Numbered from the stretch's first letter, positions 23,219 to 35,002 are shown. The stretch is DNA of 64,000 nucleotides from Megalonaias nervosa (GCA_016617855.1 JAECUM010091831.1:541-64540); one strand, 5' to 3'. The notes: a model not told the origin generated them from the letters alone. Numbers and translations: made by a program.

Positions 23219-23428
23219 ATATATATGTTTATAAGTTGAGTCCAACTGCAAAGACACAGATCTACTGCTGCATTATGTGCCAGCAGATCTGGATCAATGC
23301 AGTTTGTAAGCAGTACTCAGTAGAACAAATAACATTGACCCTGATCTACCAGCACATTATGCAATGACAGACTAGGGTTTATATTTGTTTGCAATTTGAC
23401 TTGACTTATAACTGAGTATATACTGTAT
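23219..23428 (+). mobile_element. Palindromic MITE (family M), copy 6
   Basis: 'gtttataagttgagtccaac' at the left, 'cttgacttataactgagtat' at the right; hairpins 'cacagatctactgctgcatt' and 'gaccctgatctaccagcaca' in plus order. The left terminus is blurred by flanking TA repeats. Confidence 0.87.
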
Positions 23429-23689
23429 TTTGTATGAAAGCAGGGAGAGTCATACTGAACACTGTTTCACTGACTTCACATTTTATATTTGATATTTTAT
23501 ACATACTTTTAAGAATATATTAAAACATAAGACACAAAAGAAGCTCATAATAAATTTCTGATAGTAGCATTACACTGGATCTATAATTTATTTTTAAATT
23601 AAAATTTGAAAACTGGTTAACAGTAGTTAAGACATATATCTTCATACTTTGTTATTGTATAGGTCTGAAACATTTAATATATATTTTCT

Positions 23690-24215
23690 TAAAAGATTTA
23701 ACTGAATCAACAGATCAAGTGCAGGAAATGAGTGCCATATTTTGGCTCTCTGATACTGTACAGTTCCTTTGAATAGTAAATCTAATCTTTTTGATGAAAA
23801 ATTGATCTTAGTTTAAAGGGCAAAGAACTTTTGTAGAATAATTTGATCATGTACTCTGGAACACTTCCTTTGATACATTTAAAAACAATACCTCCTTCCA
23901 GGAAGTCAATTGTCTCATCTATTCTTAACCATTTCAATTCTGTGAGCAAGTCGGATGATAATGGTGATGCATCTAAGGAATATCAAGAACCAATTGAGCT
24001 GCTTGCTTTTGAAAGCAGTGCATTATGTATAGTTGGGAACTAGTACAATTTCCCCATATTGTCGAACAGTAATTATCATTCACTGGAAGTATGTAAGCAT
24101 TATAGTAACAAATTGGAATCCTGTGGCAGGTACTTCTTAATTCTACTAAGCAATGGAATTTTTTATGTGAGGCACCTACAGACACTATCCATTTGTTTTC
24201 ACTCACTTAAGACTT
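23690..24215 (-). mobile_element. LINE 3'-end relic (CR1/L2-like C-terminal region)
   Basis: Read right to left the minus strand gives ILPVNDNYCSTIWGNCTSSQ, LYIMHCFQKQAAQLVLDIP, (break), SSDLLTELKWLRIDETIDFL, EGGIVFKCIKGSVPEYMIKL, FYKSSLPFKLRSIF, and later SIREPKYGTHFLHL. This matches the conserved post-RT layout of CR1-like LINEs (WG, then QKRAAR, then L..L.WL, then YK...G..P.YL). 5'-truncated and with several frame breaks. The + strand ORF at 23843 is a shadow. Confidence 0.72.
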
Positions 24216-24289
24216 CAAGTAGTGATTACCCCTGAAAGTATTTCAATCCTGACAAATCTTTGCACACTTGTGCATGAACATTACTCTGA

Positions 24290-24490
24290 GCCATGGTAGA
24301 ATATCTGATTCATAATACAAGGGGTGCAGGTTTGAGACCCAAGACCAGCTCTTGTCAGCTGCCTCAATGGTCCTTGGAAAAGACACTTAGGTCCCATTTC
24401 CTTGGCATGATACAGCCAATAATGTGTCAAAAGTGTCATTAAAAACAAACACTGAGTACCAATATATACCCAAAATATGTATAAAAAAGG
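24290..24490 (+). mobile_element. CORE-like SINE, copy 3
   Basis: 'gggtgcaggtttgagaccc' (B-box-like) is followed by 'ggtccttggaaaagacactt' (CORE-like) and a tail. The tRNA head before it is poorly preserved. Confidence 0.5.
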
Positions 24491-24919
24491 ATTTTTTGAA
24501 GGTCAAAAACCTTCTCTAAAGCAGTACATGCTTTAAACACCAATTCTCAATCAGCACATGCTATTATGATGTTTGAATATGACTGATGGGAGAATCACAT
24601 GTATTGAGCTAGCTAAGCACCCAGATCACATACAAATTTTTGTAGTCTTTTCCCAGACTCAGTGAGGGAGCAGGTGAAAGTTTTGATAATTCATATACGA
24701 CTTAGTTGTAGGACTCGGTGAAAGTTTTGATGATTGGACAATCAGAGATAATATAACAAAATCTGTAAGAGATCCAGACTATATGAAATGGAATCAATAG
24801 AAATGCTTTTCATGAAACAAAATCTGTTTGAGGTTAATCATTAGGTGCTTGAATGAAGTCAGTTGTTTATCTATCCATCTGTCCATGTGTCAACAAACTG
24901 GCTCTGCACAGAAAATTTG

Positions 24920-25480
24920 CTGGGAACTGTTAGATTTGCACCAAATTTGGTATGCCACTGAGTGGATGAAACATTGAAAGAATTTCATTTAGAGGAGTTA
25001 TGACCCTTGATTGTCTCTCCCTGAAACATCATTTCTGCAGCTCAGCTTTCCCAAGGATTATTGGACTGCAGCTCTGTGTAGATGAGGCTTTGAATGACTT
25101 AGTTTGGTTTAGTGTTTTATGGCACAGTAACAAAAGTAGGTAATAAATTTCCAGCATTTCAAGACATTATTTACAGGAGTTATCCACCTGATTATCAGTC
25201 CTTCTTACATTGGAACATAACTTCACCAAGATTTGTTAGATTTCAACCACATTTTGCATGCATTATTATAATGAGGATGACCTGAATGAGTTTCATTTCC
25301 ACCATTCCACATTATCATTAGAAGAGTTATAACCCCCAATTGCCCATCATTCTTTGGTTTGGACGACACAACTTTACTTCGGAATTTCAACCAAAATTTA
25401 TCATGCATCTTTATATTGATGAGATCTTGAATGACTTTGTATCCCCACTATTCAAAATCATCAATTAGAATAGTTTTGTC
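24920..25480. repeat. Tandem modules, ~147 bp, 3-4 copies
   Basis: 'gaggagttatgacccttgat', 'caggagttatccacctgatt', 'agaagagttataacccccaa' and a weaker fourth copy recur at about 24994, 25173, 25320 and 25465. Each is preceded by 'ttggatttcaaccaaattt'-like text. Same family as 35340-36400. A scrap of SINE tail at about 25098-25148 ('gtttagtgttttatggcaca') interrupts it and lengthens the first spacing. Confidence 0.72.
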
Positions 25481-25726
25481 CACATAGTATCCAGCACTGC
25501 AAAATAAGATACATTTATTTAAATCACATAGAATTGCCAGCTTGATTAGCATGTGGTCCTGAAAATTTGTTTTCAGTTGGTTAAATTTTTTTAACCCAAA
25601 ATAGAGGATCCAGACCACATTCCAATCTCCTGAGGAAAATCTTTGCATTAATTTAGAAAAAAATAACAGCATTTTCTTTTGCTAAAGTTTCTGCACATCT
25701 GATGAGAAATGGCTTGCTCTTTCCAG

Positions 25727-25922
25727 TGAGATTGCCAGTGCCTTGAAGATATTTGACATCAGTGCTACAGAAGACATGGATATGGTGGCTCAAATCAAGA
25801 AGGAAGTCCATAAACTTGGCACACGGAACATCATTGCCACACAGATTGTCCTCAATGAAAAGGATGAAGAACGGCAGCAGAATATGGCTAGGATGATATT
25901 TAAATCAGAGACAGAAACAAAG
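25727..25922 (+). CDS. HEAT gene exon c
   Basis: 196-bp exon after acceptor ctctttccag and before donor GTATTG. The first base completes the split codon from exon b, then EIASALKIFDISATEDMDMV, AQIKKEVHKLGTRNIIATQI, VLNEKDEERQQNMARMIFKS, ETETK. Leaves in phase 0. The first line continues the helical repeat (QLVRDEIASALKIF); the rest is a charged, helix-forming linker. No stops; composition clearly differs from the flanking intron. Confidence 0.92.
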
Positions 25923-25959
25923 GTATTGAGCTGAATGTTTTTGTATGTTGTACTTACGA

Positions 25960-26345
25960 ATTTTTAGGTAGAGCTAACCCTACTTATTTCATTTTTGTGC
26001 AGTGCTAACACTAGTAATTAATTTTGGGGCTGTGCCAATACTAAGTAATTTTAATTTTGGGGCTGTGCTAATACTAATAATTTTAATTTTTGGGTAGTGC
26101 TAACACTAGTAATTTTACATTTTTAGTAGTGCTGACACTAGTAGTTGTCAATTTTTGCAGTGTTAACACTAGTAGTTGTCATTTTTGGATAGATTTACAT
26201 GTAACAGTAGTAATTTTAATGCTTTTGTTAACACTATTAATTTTAATTTTTGGGCAGTGTTAACACTAGTAGTTGTCATTTTTGCTTAGTGCTAACATTA
26301 GTAGTTATTTTTGGGTAGTGTTAACACTAGTAGTTGTCTTCCCAA
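25960..26345. repeat. Degenerate ~30-36-bp tandem array ('gctaacactagtag')
   Basis: About ten copies of 'gtgctaacactagtagttgt' alternating with 'caatttttgggcag'. A smaller block of the same text lies at 27487-27560. Confidence 0.85.
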
Positions 26346-27099
26346 GATAGGTGTAATAGATCTTTCTTTTCTTTCACCTATTTATTTTATATCAAGACTG
26401 GAAAAATAAGAAAAGATATTTTACTTGTCTCAGGTCAAAATTTTCTTGCAGTTAAAAAAGTAAAATATCTAAAACCAAAAATTCATATTATATATAAACT
26501 TTTTGCCAGTTAACATACAATTTTACCTGGACAGCAAAATTTGAAATAGTTTTGTGACAGAGAACAAGGAGTTTGTAAAATCCTGACATGTTTTTTCTTG
26601 ACATAAATTTGTCAAGGTTTGTAGCTGTTTTACTTTGGTGAAGTAGTTTGTCAGAAAGCTGAAAGGATATACCTACTTAACTTTAGAAAAAGACTTGACT
26701 CTCATTCAGCCAGACTCTGATATGGTTCCATGAGATCACTGCCACATGAGGGTCTGGTAAAAACTTCACAGATCACTGTTAATAACAGAAAACTCTTAAT
26801 TCAAACTTTATAAAAGAGAAGTTACAAAGGCATTTCGGGTTAACTCAAAAAGTTATCTCGACATACTTTCTGCTATCATTCCAGACAAATTCTATTGTTA
26901 GATTAAAACTATATCATTAAACATCATTTTCCAAACAAACACCAATGTAGGAGGTGTGTCTCAATTAGCCAGTGAAATATGTATGTCATCTTATCATCAC
27001 AATGATGTATTATGTCATCTAATCTGATCAGCCAATCAAATCACCTCGCTGAATTTGGGAAAGCCATTTAGTTTTGAATATTTCACACAGTCACATAAG

Positions 27100-27330
27100 A
27101 GGTCTGGTTCTAGAAGACTGTGGAACTGCATTGATCCCAATCTGCTGGTGCATTATGCAATAGCAGATGTGGGTCTACATTTTTTGCAGTTAGGTGCACA
27201 TAATACTGTACAGGGGAACCCCTCTATGATGTGGTAGTTAGGACCCATAACTTCTGACCACATTATGTACATATATACTCATATATAAGTCAGCTCCATC
27301 TGTAAATGACATACACCGTGATGTGACTGA
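27100..27330. mobile_element. Palindromic MITE (family M), fragments
   Basis: 27104-27202 keeps one hairpin ('gatcccaatctgctggtgca'...'gcagatgtgggtc') and a degraded right arm. 27268-27310 is a separate left-end scrap ('catatatactcatatataag'). Confidence 0.6.
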
Positions 27331-27486
27331 ATTATTTTATTTCTTTGTCAACTTGACTGATGTTCAGAGTAGTGTCAGAGAGTCAGGAATATCTAAGACA
27401 AAAAAAGCATCAGGAGCCATGATATAACTGTGTTATACCTGAATTCTTATTATAATGATGTGTGTTATAGAGAGGTTCCTCTGGTG

Positions 27487-27600
27487 GCTAACACTAGTAG
27501 TTGTCAATTTTTGGTAGTGCTAACACTAATAGTTGTCATTTTCAGGTAGATCTACATGTAATACTAGTTTATCAGAAAGCTGGAAAGACATACAGTCTTA
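27487..27600. repeat. Duplicate of part of the 26.1-26.7 kb intron block
   Basis: 'gctaacactagtagttgtca', 'ggtagatctacatgtaata' and 'tcagaaagctggaaagacat' occur in the same order at about 26155-26215 and 26650-26675. A local copy of intron sequence about 1 kb away, just before exon d. Confidence 0.65.
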
Positions 27601-27708
27601 GCTGTTACTTAATTATCATTAACTATCATTTAACTATCATTTTTTTATCATTTAATTCTCTTTGATTTTCTACTTTCTTTTCTAATTCTTCCTGTCTTTC
27701 TGCACTAG

Positions 27709-27810
27709 ATCATCAGAATTTTATATCATAATCTTGTGCCCAAACATATGCGCTACCCAAGAAGTATCCACTTTCGGGAACCACTTGTGGATGTGAAAGT
27801 GTTTTCACAG
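27709..27810 (+). CDS. HEAT gene exon d
   Basis: 102-bp, phase-0 exon of 34 codons. Acceptor ctttctgcactag and donor GTAGAG. It encodes IIRILYHNLVPKHMRYPRSI, then HFREPLVDVKVFSQ. Basic and aromatic; no domain recognised. Both junctions keep the frame with exons c and e. Confidence 0.88.
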
Positions 27811-27910
27811 GTAGAGTCTTAATCCTTTTATGTTGTTTCCAGTTTTCTTTATCATTTAATTATTTTTCCAATATTCTTTTAGACATCAAGTGATACCTGT
27901 ATTTAGAGGA

Positions 27911-28185
27911 CATGTCCATATGAAAGACATCTGCCCATACAGACATGCCTGTCCATATGAAAGACATCTGCCCATATCGACATACATGTCCATATGAAAG
28001 AATTTTGCCCATATAGACATGCATGTCCATATGAAAGACATCTGCCCATATAGACATGCTTGTCCATATGAAAGACATCTGCCCATATCAACATACATGT
28101 CCATATGAAAGACATCTGCCCATATCGACATACATGTCCATATGAAAGACATCTGCCCATATAGACATGCATGTCCATATGATAG
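27911..28185. repeat. Minisatellite, 37 bp x 7-8
   Basis: Unit 'gtccatatgaaagacatctg'+'cccatatcgacatacat', starting at 27914, 27951 and 27988 and onward. One minus-strand frame gives a repeating peptide such as 'MSFIWTCMSIWADVFHMD', and all three minus-strand frames stay open because 37 is not a multiple of 3. It begins about 100 bp after exon d. Confidence 0.95.
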
Positions 28186-28767
28186 ACATGTTCAAGCTAC
28201 TGCTCATGTAAACAATAAACCTCTGCTCATTTGCATATATTTAACCATCATTTCAAGTAGACATGTTCAAACATCTGTTCCTGTTGATGTTTAAACATCC
28301 TTTTTTAACTTCACATACCATGTTTGACTTCTGTGTAGAAGACACATGTACAAAAAGGCCTTTTGGTGTCCTATTTAGACAGGTTTCATATTTTGGTTCT
28401 TCATATTACATTCTTTTTCCTCGTTGTGAATGACAAAATACCTTCATAGCCCAAAATTAGGAGCACTAAAATTCACTCCTAACAGTATGAAGCAGTTCTG
28501 TTCTCACATATAGTTGAGCCTAATGTCTCAGAAGTCATTAGGGGACATCAGACAGTTGGATTAATGGAATTTCCTCTGTTATAAAACTTTACTCAACTTG
28601 AGACCTTACTCAAAAATATTATGACCAGTCTGAATGCTGGATTTGTCAATTTCAAGTAAGATTTGCAAGTTTTGGAGTAACATTTCTTGCTTAAACTGTT
28701 GAGTAAAGTTTTATGATGCTAACACCTGGCCCTGAAATTAACTGTTGAGTAAAGTTATGTGACACTA

Positions 28768-28973
28768 AGGGCTGGTCTTGAATTGCAAACAATATAGACC
28801 TGGGTCCACCCTCAAATAGTGCACTGGCAGATCAGGGTCTATTTGTTCTACTAATTACTCCTAATAAACTGTATAGACCCAGATTTGCTGGCTCATTATG
28901 TGATGCAGATCTGGATTTGTACAGTTTGCAGTTTGGCTCAACTAATATATATAAGTCCATGTATTTACAGTAA
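28768..28973 (-). mobile_element. Palindromic MITE (family M), copy 7
   Basis: Both hairpins present in reverse order ('gacctgggtccaccctcaaa'...'gcagatcagggtc', then 'gacccagatttgctggctca'...). The left terminus is eroded; the right arm ends 'tttacagta'. Confidence 0.82.
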
Positions 28974-29544
28974 GTCCAAATTCTGATTTCTGCATCTTGG
29001 TCAATTGACATAGACCAATCAGATATCAGAAATTTTAGCCGAGTCTGAGATATAGAATTATTTGTAATCTTAGGGCCAGATGGATGACTTTAGCACTATT
29101 TTCACTTGCTTGGGCAACATATTATGATGTTGTGGATAAATTGGTCATTCAGATGAGCCAGATTCTACTATATTGTCAAATTTAATGCATTATATATTGA
29201 CATTATTATAAGCTCAGCACATGGATGTTTTATGTTTGGTACACTATGTTTTGCAATTTTCAGGAAAAGTAATGGCACAAAGTTGCACAAAATGAATGGA
29301 AATAAGAGAACCAGTCTCAAAGTGTACTGAAATGAGACAAATCAGGCACAACAAGTACTAGAAGGTGCACAGATTTCCAGGAAAATGGTACAGGCACAGG
29401 TTCTGTTACTGTGTCAGTATTGGTCTCTCAGTAGCTATAATATGAACTTATTATCATGAGATTGCATTAGATGGATATTGTGTTTCATGTAGCAGCAGTG
29501 TTAAGATTTTATGATATGGCACCTGTTAAAAGAATACCAGAAAT

Positions 29545-29866
29545 GTCCTAATTCATTGCAATGATCTCTCAGGAATGTCCTCATTCTCTGCAATGATCTC
29601 TCAGAGATGTTCTCATGCTCTGCAATGGTCTCACAGAAATGTCCTCATTCACAGCAGTGGTCTCTCAGAGATGTCCTCATGCTCTGCAATGGTCTCTCAG
29701 AAATGTCCTCATTCTCTGCAGTGGTCTCAGGAATGTCCTCATTCTCTGTGATGGACTCTCAAACATGTCCTCATATTCTGCAATGGTCTCTCAGAAATGT
29801 TCTCATTCTCTGCACTAAACTCTCAAAAATGTCCTCATTCTCTGCAGTGAACTCTCAGAAATGTAC
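29545..29866. repeat. Minisatellite, ~31-33 bp x ~10
   Basis: Unit 'ctctcagaaatgtcctcatt'+'ctctgcaatggt', with length and base variants. The + strand ORFs here are repeat-derived. Confidence 0.93.
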
Positions 29867-30794
29867 AGAATACTTAGAATCACTAAATACAATATTTTAC
29901 AGCACTCATAAGGATTGTAATCTTTCCGTTTCCTCAGTCATCATTTTCTGTCATTGATTTTTTTCAGTTCAATTAGTTCCATAAGGAGAAGAGCAGGTTA
30001 CTTAGATTCACCATTAATGGAAACCTTAATAAAGATCTGATATATAATTTTGGTAAATATTGGTAATTTCCTCCTTCAGGAAAGAGCATTTCCTTCTCTG
30101 ATTTCTCCATCTTTATATTTTGTTGATTTGGACTGTTAGTCTGTTAGGTTTTTATCTTCCCATTAATTGTGACTTTGTCCATCTATATGAATTTCTCTGT
30201 CAGTTTTACCAGCCATCCTTGTCAGTCTGTCTATGTCTCTCCCATTCTTATACTAATCAGTCAGTCTGCACTCTGTGTGGAAGGAGGTATACAACATTTG
30301 TTTTTGGTAAATGTAATTTTGGATCAATGAGCAAATAGGGTATATAAAATTAGTAAATAGGTAGTGGTACATACATGTGGTTTGCATAAGTTGATAATTA
30401 AAATGAAGTAGGTTTTGATATACAAGCTATACTGAATTCCTTAGTTGACATATCAAATTTTTTCAAGTACATTGAATTTCTCACTACAGATTACCTAAGT
30501 ATAGCAGTCTTTACTAAAACACTAATAAGGTCATGGCTCGCCAGTTTGGAATGAAGATACAGTGGTTCTCCTCATATGAGCCCCACCACCCCCATTGCAA
30601 GAAAAAAAGTGTTCTTTTGTGATGGGAACTGTATTATGAAAATTCAATATTTTTGTGTCTGGCATGGTGGCATCAGATTAGGTGTAGCCTCTTTAGAGAG
30701 AGGGTCCCTTAAAAGTGCACCCACTATAGTGTTTACATCATTGAACATGCCTCTGTATCAGGTGAGTTCACTTTTAATGCAGTATACTTTTATG

Positions 30795-30956
30795 ACTCCC
30801 TAAATAGTATTATATTGAGAGACCATTGTAATACTGAATAGGACTTTGGGATTCGATTTATATTGAGAGACCACTGTAATACCAAATAGGACTTTGGGAA
30901 TAGATTTATATTGAGAGACCACTGTTATACTGAATAGGACTTTGGGAATAGATTTA
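30795..30956. repeat. 48-bp satellite, left block
   Basis: Three to four units of 'atttatattgagagaccact'+'gtaataccaaataggacttt'+'gggaatag'. It stops exactly at the solo LTR and resumes at 32041. Confidence 0.95.
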
Positions 30957-32040
30957 TGTAATGTGTCGAATTTTGAAGAAGTACTGAATCTTCAAGTTGA
31001 ATAAATAGTGCATTAAAATTTTATCATAGTCAAGCCAGAAAAGTCTTTGAGAAAGGTCACTTTGATAATTCCCTTATTTCATCTCTGAAACATAAAAGGA
31101 CCTATGTTAAGGTTCAGTAGAATTGACCGTAACGCTATCATGGGAAAGTACAGTAGGGTTACCAGCCATGACCACGGTAGAGAACTTTATGTCAAATAAT
31201 TGATCTTCAAAGGAAAGTTGATTGCATAGTATTCTAGTCTGTCAAAATCTGATGAAAGACATGATTTTTTTGGGGAAAATTTAGGAACAGTTGCTTTCGA
31301 TTGGTCAGTTAAAATTAAGGCGTACATTTTGGAAGTTATGGGAGCTTAAATTTACCGACCTTAGTCAAAATCCTTTAGTCAGAAATTTGCCTTGTGAGAA
31401 GACAAAAAGAGTTCGACTCCATGGGAAACCTAAAAGAACAGTGTTTTCCCTCGTTAACAAGTAAAGAGGCCAGATAGCTGTCTTGAAAGGAAATGACAGA
31501 CTATAGTGCTAGGACGCACGATTGTGTGGAAAAGAAACAGCATTAAGGAAACAGCTTTCTATATCCCACCCCGAGAACCTGATGGGGACAGTCCAAGATG
31601 GAAGTCTGCAAATAGAGAGTTTGGAATAGAAGGGTCAGAGGAAGAACCAAGCATACACGCTAGACGTGGAATGCACAAAGTGAATAGAGGAACGATGCCA
31701 GGTGATGCAAGTCCAGCATGGACATTGTACTCTTTTCACCACTTGTTACTATGATGAACGAATCCATAAATTGAACACTGCTACTAAATTCCATTAATGC
31801 AAATCTGTTGGATTGAAATTGCAATTTTAGTTTATGTATTAATTAAATAAAATTTATTTTATTTTATTATTTAAGGGGGCTCGTATTTGTTTATTTCTTC
31901 TCAATAGTCTCGCCCAGGTCTCTGTCAATGTTCTATCTATCCACTCACACTGGGCAATAACATCGAGGGAGGTCATCCTCTAGATAACGATTGCCAAATC
32001 AGTTAACAGAGGGGGACTCACCACACGATACACCTTTACA
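30957..32040. mobile_element. Solo LTR (1,084 bp) of an LTR retrotransposon
   Basis: Begins TGTAATGTGTCG and ends CACCTTTACA, so it has the TG...CA termini with a 5-bp inverted repeat (TGTAA/TTACA). It is flanked by the direct repeat ATTTA (30952-30956 and 32041-32045) and lies inside a 48-bp satellite unit, which makes the boundaries unambiguous. A poly(A) signal AATAAA lies at 31846-31851, followed by a T-rich run and a ~190-bp GC-richer end (R/U5-like), which sets + as the likely orientation. No gag, pol or tRNA primer site, so probably the product of LTR-LTR recombination. A 5-bp duplication fits Gypsy or BEL/Pao. The ORF at 31506-31754 lies in the LTR and has no recognised similarity. 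Confidence 0.82.
31846..31851 (+). promoter_or_regulatory. Poly(A) signal in the solo LTR
   Basis: AATAAA about 190 bp from the LTR 3' end, where an R-region signal is expected. It lies in sense within the HEAT-gene intron, so it could in principle cause premature polyadenylation. Confidence 0.5.
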
Positions 32041-32945
32041 ATTTATATTGAGAGACCACTGTAATACCAAATAGGACTTTGGGAATAGATTTATATTGAG
32101 AGACCACTGTAATACTGAATAAGACTTTGGAAATAGATTTATATTGAGAGACCACTGTAATACCAAATAGAACTTGAGGAATAGAAACATATTGAAACAC
32201 CACTGAATACTGAATAGGAGTTTGGGAATAGGATTTATATTGAGAGACCACTGTTATACTGAATATGACTTTGGGAATATATTTATATTGAGAGACCACT
32301 TTAATACCAATTAGATTTATATTGAGAGACCACTGTTATACTGAATATGACTTTGGGAATAGGATTTATATTGAGAGACCACTTTAATACTAAACAGATT
32401 TATATTGAGAGACCACTGTTATACTGAATATGATGTTGGAATAGATTTATATTGAGAGACTACTTTAATACCAAATAGGACTTTGTGAATAGATTTATAT
32501 TGAGAGACCACTGTTATACTGAATATGACTTTGGGAATAAGATTTATATTGAGACCACTTTAATACCAAATAGATTTATATTGAGAGACCACTGTTATAC
32601 TGAATATGACTTTGGGAATAGATTTATATTGAGAGACCACTTTAATACCAAATAGGACTTTGTGAATAGATTTATATTGAGAGACCACTGTAATACCAAA
32701 TAGCACTTGAGGAATAGATTTATATTGAAACACCACTGTATACTGAATAGGAGTTAGGGAATAGGGTTTATATTGAGAGACCACTTTAATACTGAATAGG
32801 TCTTGGAGAGGAGTGAGAGACCACTGGAATACTGAATAGGACTTGGGGAATGGTGTTATATTGAAAGACCACTGTAATACTGAATATGACTTTAGGAATA
32901 GACTTATATTGTAATACCACTGTAATACTGAATAGAACTTGCACA
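32041..32945. repeat. 48-bp satellite, right block
   Basis: About 19-20 units of the 48-bp sequence with deletions (some units lack 'ggactttgggaatag', giving 30-36-bp steps). Minus-strand ORFs at 31999-32946 are satellite readings, not genes. Confidence 0.95.
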
Positions 32946-33399
32946 ATGTGGATAGTCTCTATTTCTGACTATTCTCATTTATTTGTTTATTTGTTTTTCT
33001 TTTTATATGCATGTTTGTTCCTTTTTTTTTCTATGCACTTGAATGCCTATGTATTGAAGTTTGTATGACCTGTTATGAACAGGAGTAAGTAAATCTTAAG
33101 ATCCATTCTTTGAAACCATATATTCATTGTGCATTAGAAATGAGCTTTAATCTCCTTAATCATCATGGACAATGCATATACATGCATTTCCAGTGTAACA
33201 TATGTTGAATTTAATCATTCAGGGGATTTGCACAGCTGTCACACCTAGAGTAGCTGTCAAATGCATGTGTGTCTCTTATTACATCGATTTGTATTTGAAT
33301 GAAAACAAATCAAATTTATCTGTTTAGCAATTTTTCAGTTTAACCTATTTATTGATTGATTAACAGGTGGTACAGGTCTATGTATCTCATTTTCTCTCA

Positions 33400-33567
<168 letters not shown>

Positions 33568-33787
33568 AGATGTAGTTTCATATATTTCAAGATAAGATCT
33601 GTGATTCATTGTTATGACATTAATTTCATTCATAATTCAAAAAAATATTACTGCTTTTACGAAATATGCAAGAAATTCCATTACAAAAGAAAATGTTGTT
33701 ACAGTATATAGTATAGAGGTGGCTCTACATACAATGGATAGAATATTTACTTATTGAGTATATCAAACTGTTATCTTTCCCTCTCAG

Positions 33788-34714
33788 AAGAAGGAAGAGG
33801 AAAAAGAGTCAATTATGGACAGACTTCGGGCCATGAGTCAGGCTGAAAGTAGGTCACTAACTCCCACCCACAAAACTCCTACAGTTGCCTCTCCTGAGCT
33901 TGGAAGAGAAGGAATAGTTTTCACACCAACAGCTGACAAAGAACTGGAGGCCATATTGTCACGGGAAGATGTGACCACACCAGCGACAACAGAACCATCC
34001 AGTTCAGGATTGAAGTTGCGAACTGAAACTGGCAGCTCTGGAGAGGTTGGGGAAGAATCATCGACAGAGAAAGGAGATGAAGAAGGAGATGGTAGCAGCC
34101 AGGTGACTGATACACCTGGTGAAACTACTGAAGGGGAGGAAATAGAACCAGAATTAGATGAAATGAAAGGAGAGAAATTACAGGAGAAGGATAAGAAAGA
34201 TAAATTAGAAGTTTTGGGTGACGAAAGACCATCAAGTACTGTAAGATTTGCACCACATTTAGAAGTAACCGATATTCCTGCCCGCATAACAACACCCTTA
34301 GGTCCATCACGTCTCTCACTCATGGGTGATGTGAAAGGTTCAAGACTTAGCACTGCAGGCTTCACATCTGACAGAGGAACTGTTTTCAGTCGTGATGCTA
34401 TTAAAGAACGAGAAAAGATAAATGCAGAAGCAAGGAATACTTATGCAGGTCTGGATGACCGATATAGTGACATGATTCATGATTTAGAAAAAGTAGATAA
34501 TACCTTTGGTGAGTTCATAGAGGTTAGAAGAAGATTAAGTGCTGAATGTCATGCTGAAGAAAACAGGAAAAATAAGCCAGTCAAAGTTTTATCATTGCCA
34601 AAAATAGAACTCATGGCAGATGAAGTGTTTGATGTGGAAAGCAATGACAGTGTCGAAGAGGTTTCTACTGAGAAATTAGAGGATGATAAATCAGCAACTA
34701 GACTACCAGTTTAG
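33788..34714 (+). CDS. HEAT gene terminal coding exon e (acidic tail)
   Basis: Phase-0 last coding exon of 308 codons plus TAG. Acceptor tatctttccctctcag at 33787. It begins KKEEEKESIMDRLRAMSQAE, so coding starts at 33788, not at the Met codon at 33815. Residues about 30-150 are rich in Ser, Thr, Glu and Gly (SSGLKLRTETGSSGEVGEES, then EKGDEEGDGSSQ), which predicts disorder. A more ordered stretch follows (TVRFAPHLEVTDIPARITTP, about 150-175), then KEREKINAEARNTYAGLDDR and a charged end finishing TRLPV. No catalytic domain. The minus-strand ORFs here are shadows. Confidence 0.93.
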   Translation, partial: KKEEEKESIMDRLRAMSQAESRSLTPTHKTPTVASPELGREGIVFTPTADKELEAILSREDVTTPATTEPSSSGLKLRTETGSSGEVGEESSTEKGDEEGDGSSQVTDTPGETTEGEEIEPELDEMKGEKLQEKDKKDKLEVLGDERPSSTVRFAPHLEVTDIPARITTPLGPSRLSLMGDVKGSRLSTAGFTSDRGTVFSRDAIKEREKINAEARNTYAGLDDRYSDMIHDLEKVDNTFGEFIEVRRRLSAECHAEENRKNKPVKVLSLPKIELMADEVFDVESNDSVEEVSTEKLEDDKSATRLPV

Positions 34715-34935
34715 AACAAAACAAACTATTAATTCATTACCAGACTAAACAAATAGACTGGTTCTGAAACTAGAACACCAGGTAACACACAGTGAAAACA
34801 AAAACTTTCAGTTGCAGTAATAAGATGTTGGATAACATTAACAGGGTAGATAAACTAAATCAAACACATGCAAATAGATACTTTAAGTTGAAATGCAACT
34901 GTTACATAAAGGTTTCCACTTTTTATTTAGCTCAG

Positions 34936-34941
34936 AATAAA
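34936..34941 (+). promoter_or_regulatory. Poly(A) signal AATAAA (proximal)
   Basis: Canonical hexamer 222 bases after the stop codon of exon e. Confidence 0.6.
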
Positions 34942-34996
34942 ATATATACTGTGTTTCAGCTTTAGACTTGTTATACATTTAAATGGTGTTTGTAGC

Positions 34997-35002
34997 AATA
35001 AA
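34997..35002 (+). promoter_or_regulatory. Poly(A) signal AATAAA (distal)
   Basis: Second canonical hexamer 61 bases further on. Either may be used. Confidence 0.6.

Noticed and set aside
31999..32946. 87-128-codon minus-strand ORFs
   Set aside because: Readings of the 48-bp satellite, whose period is a multiple of three and so keeps a frame open.
33838..34365. 175-codon minus-strand ORF
   Set aside because: Shadow of exon e; the + strand has the splice phase and domain logic.
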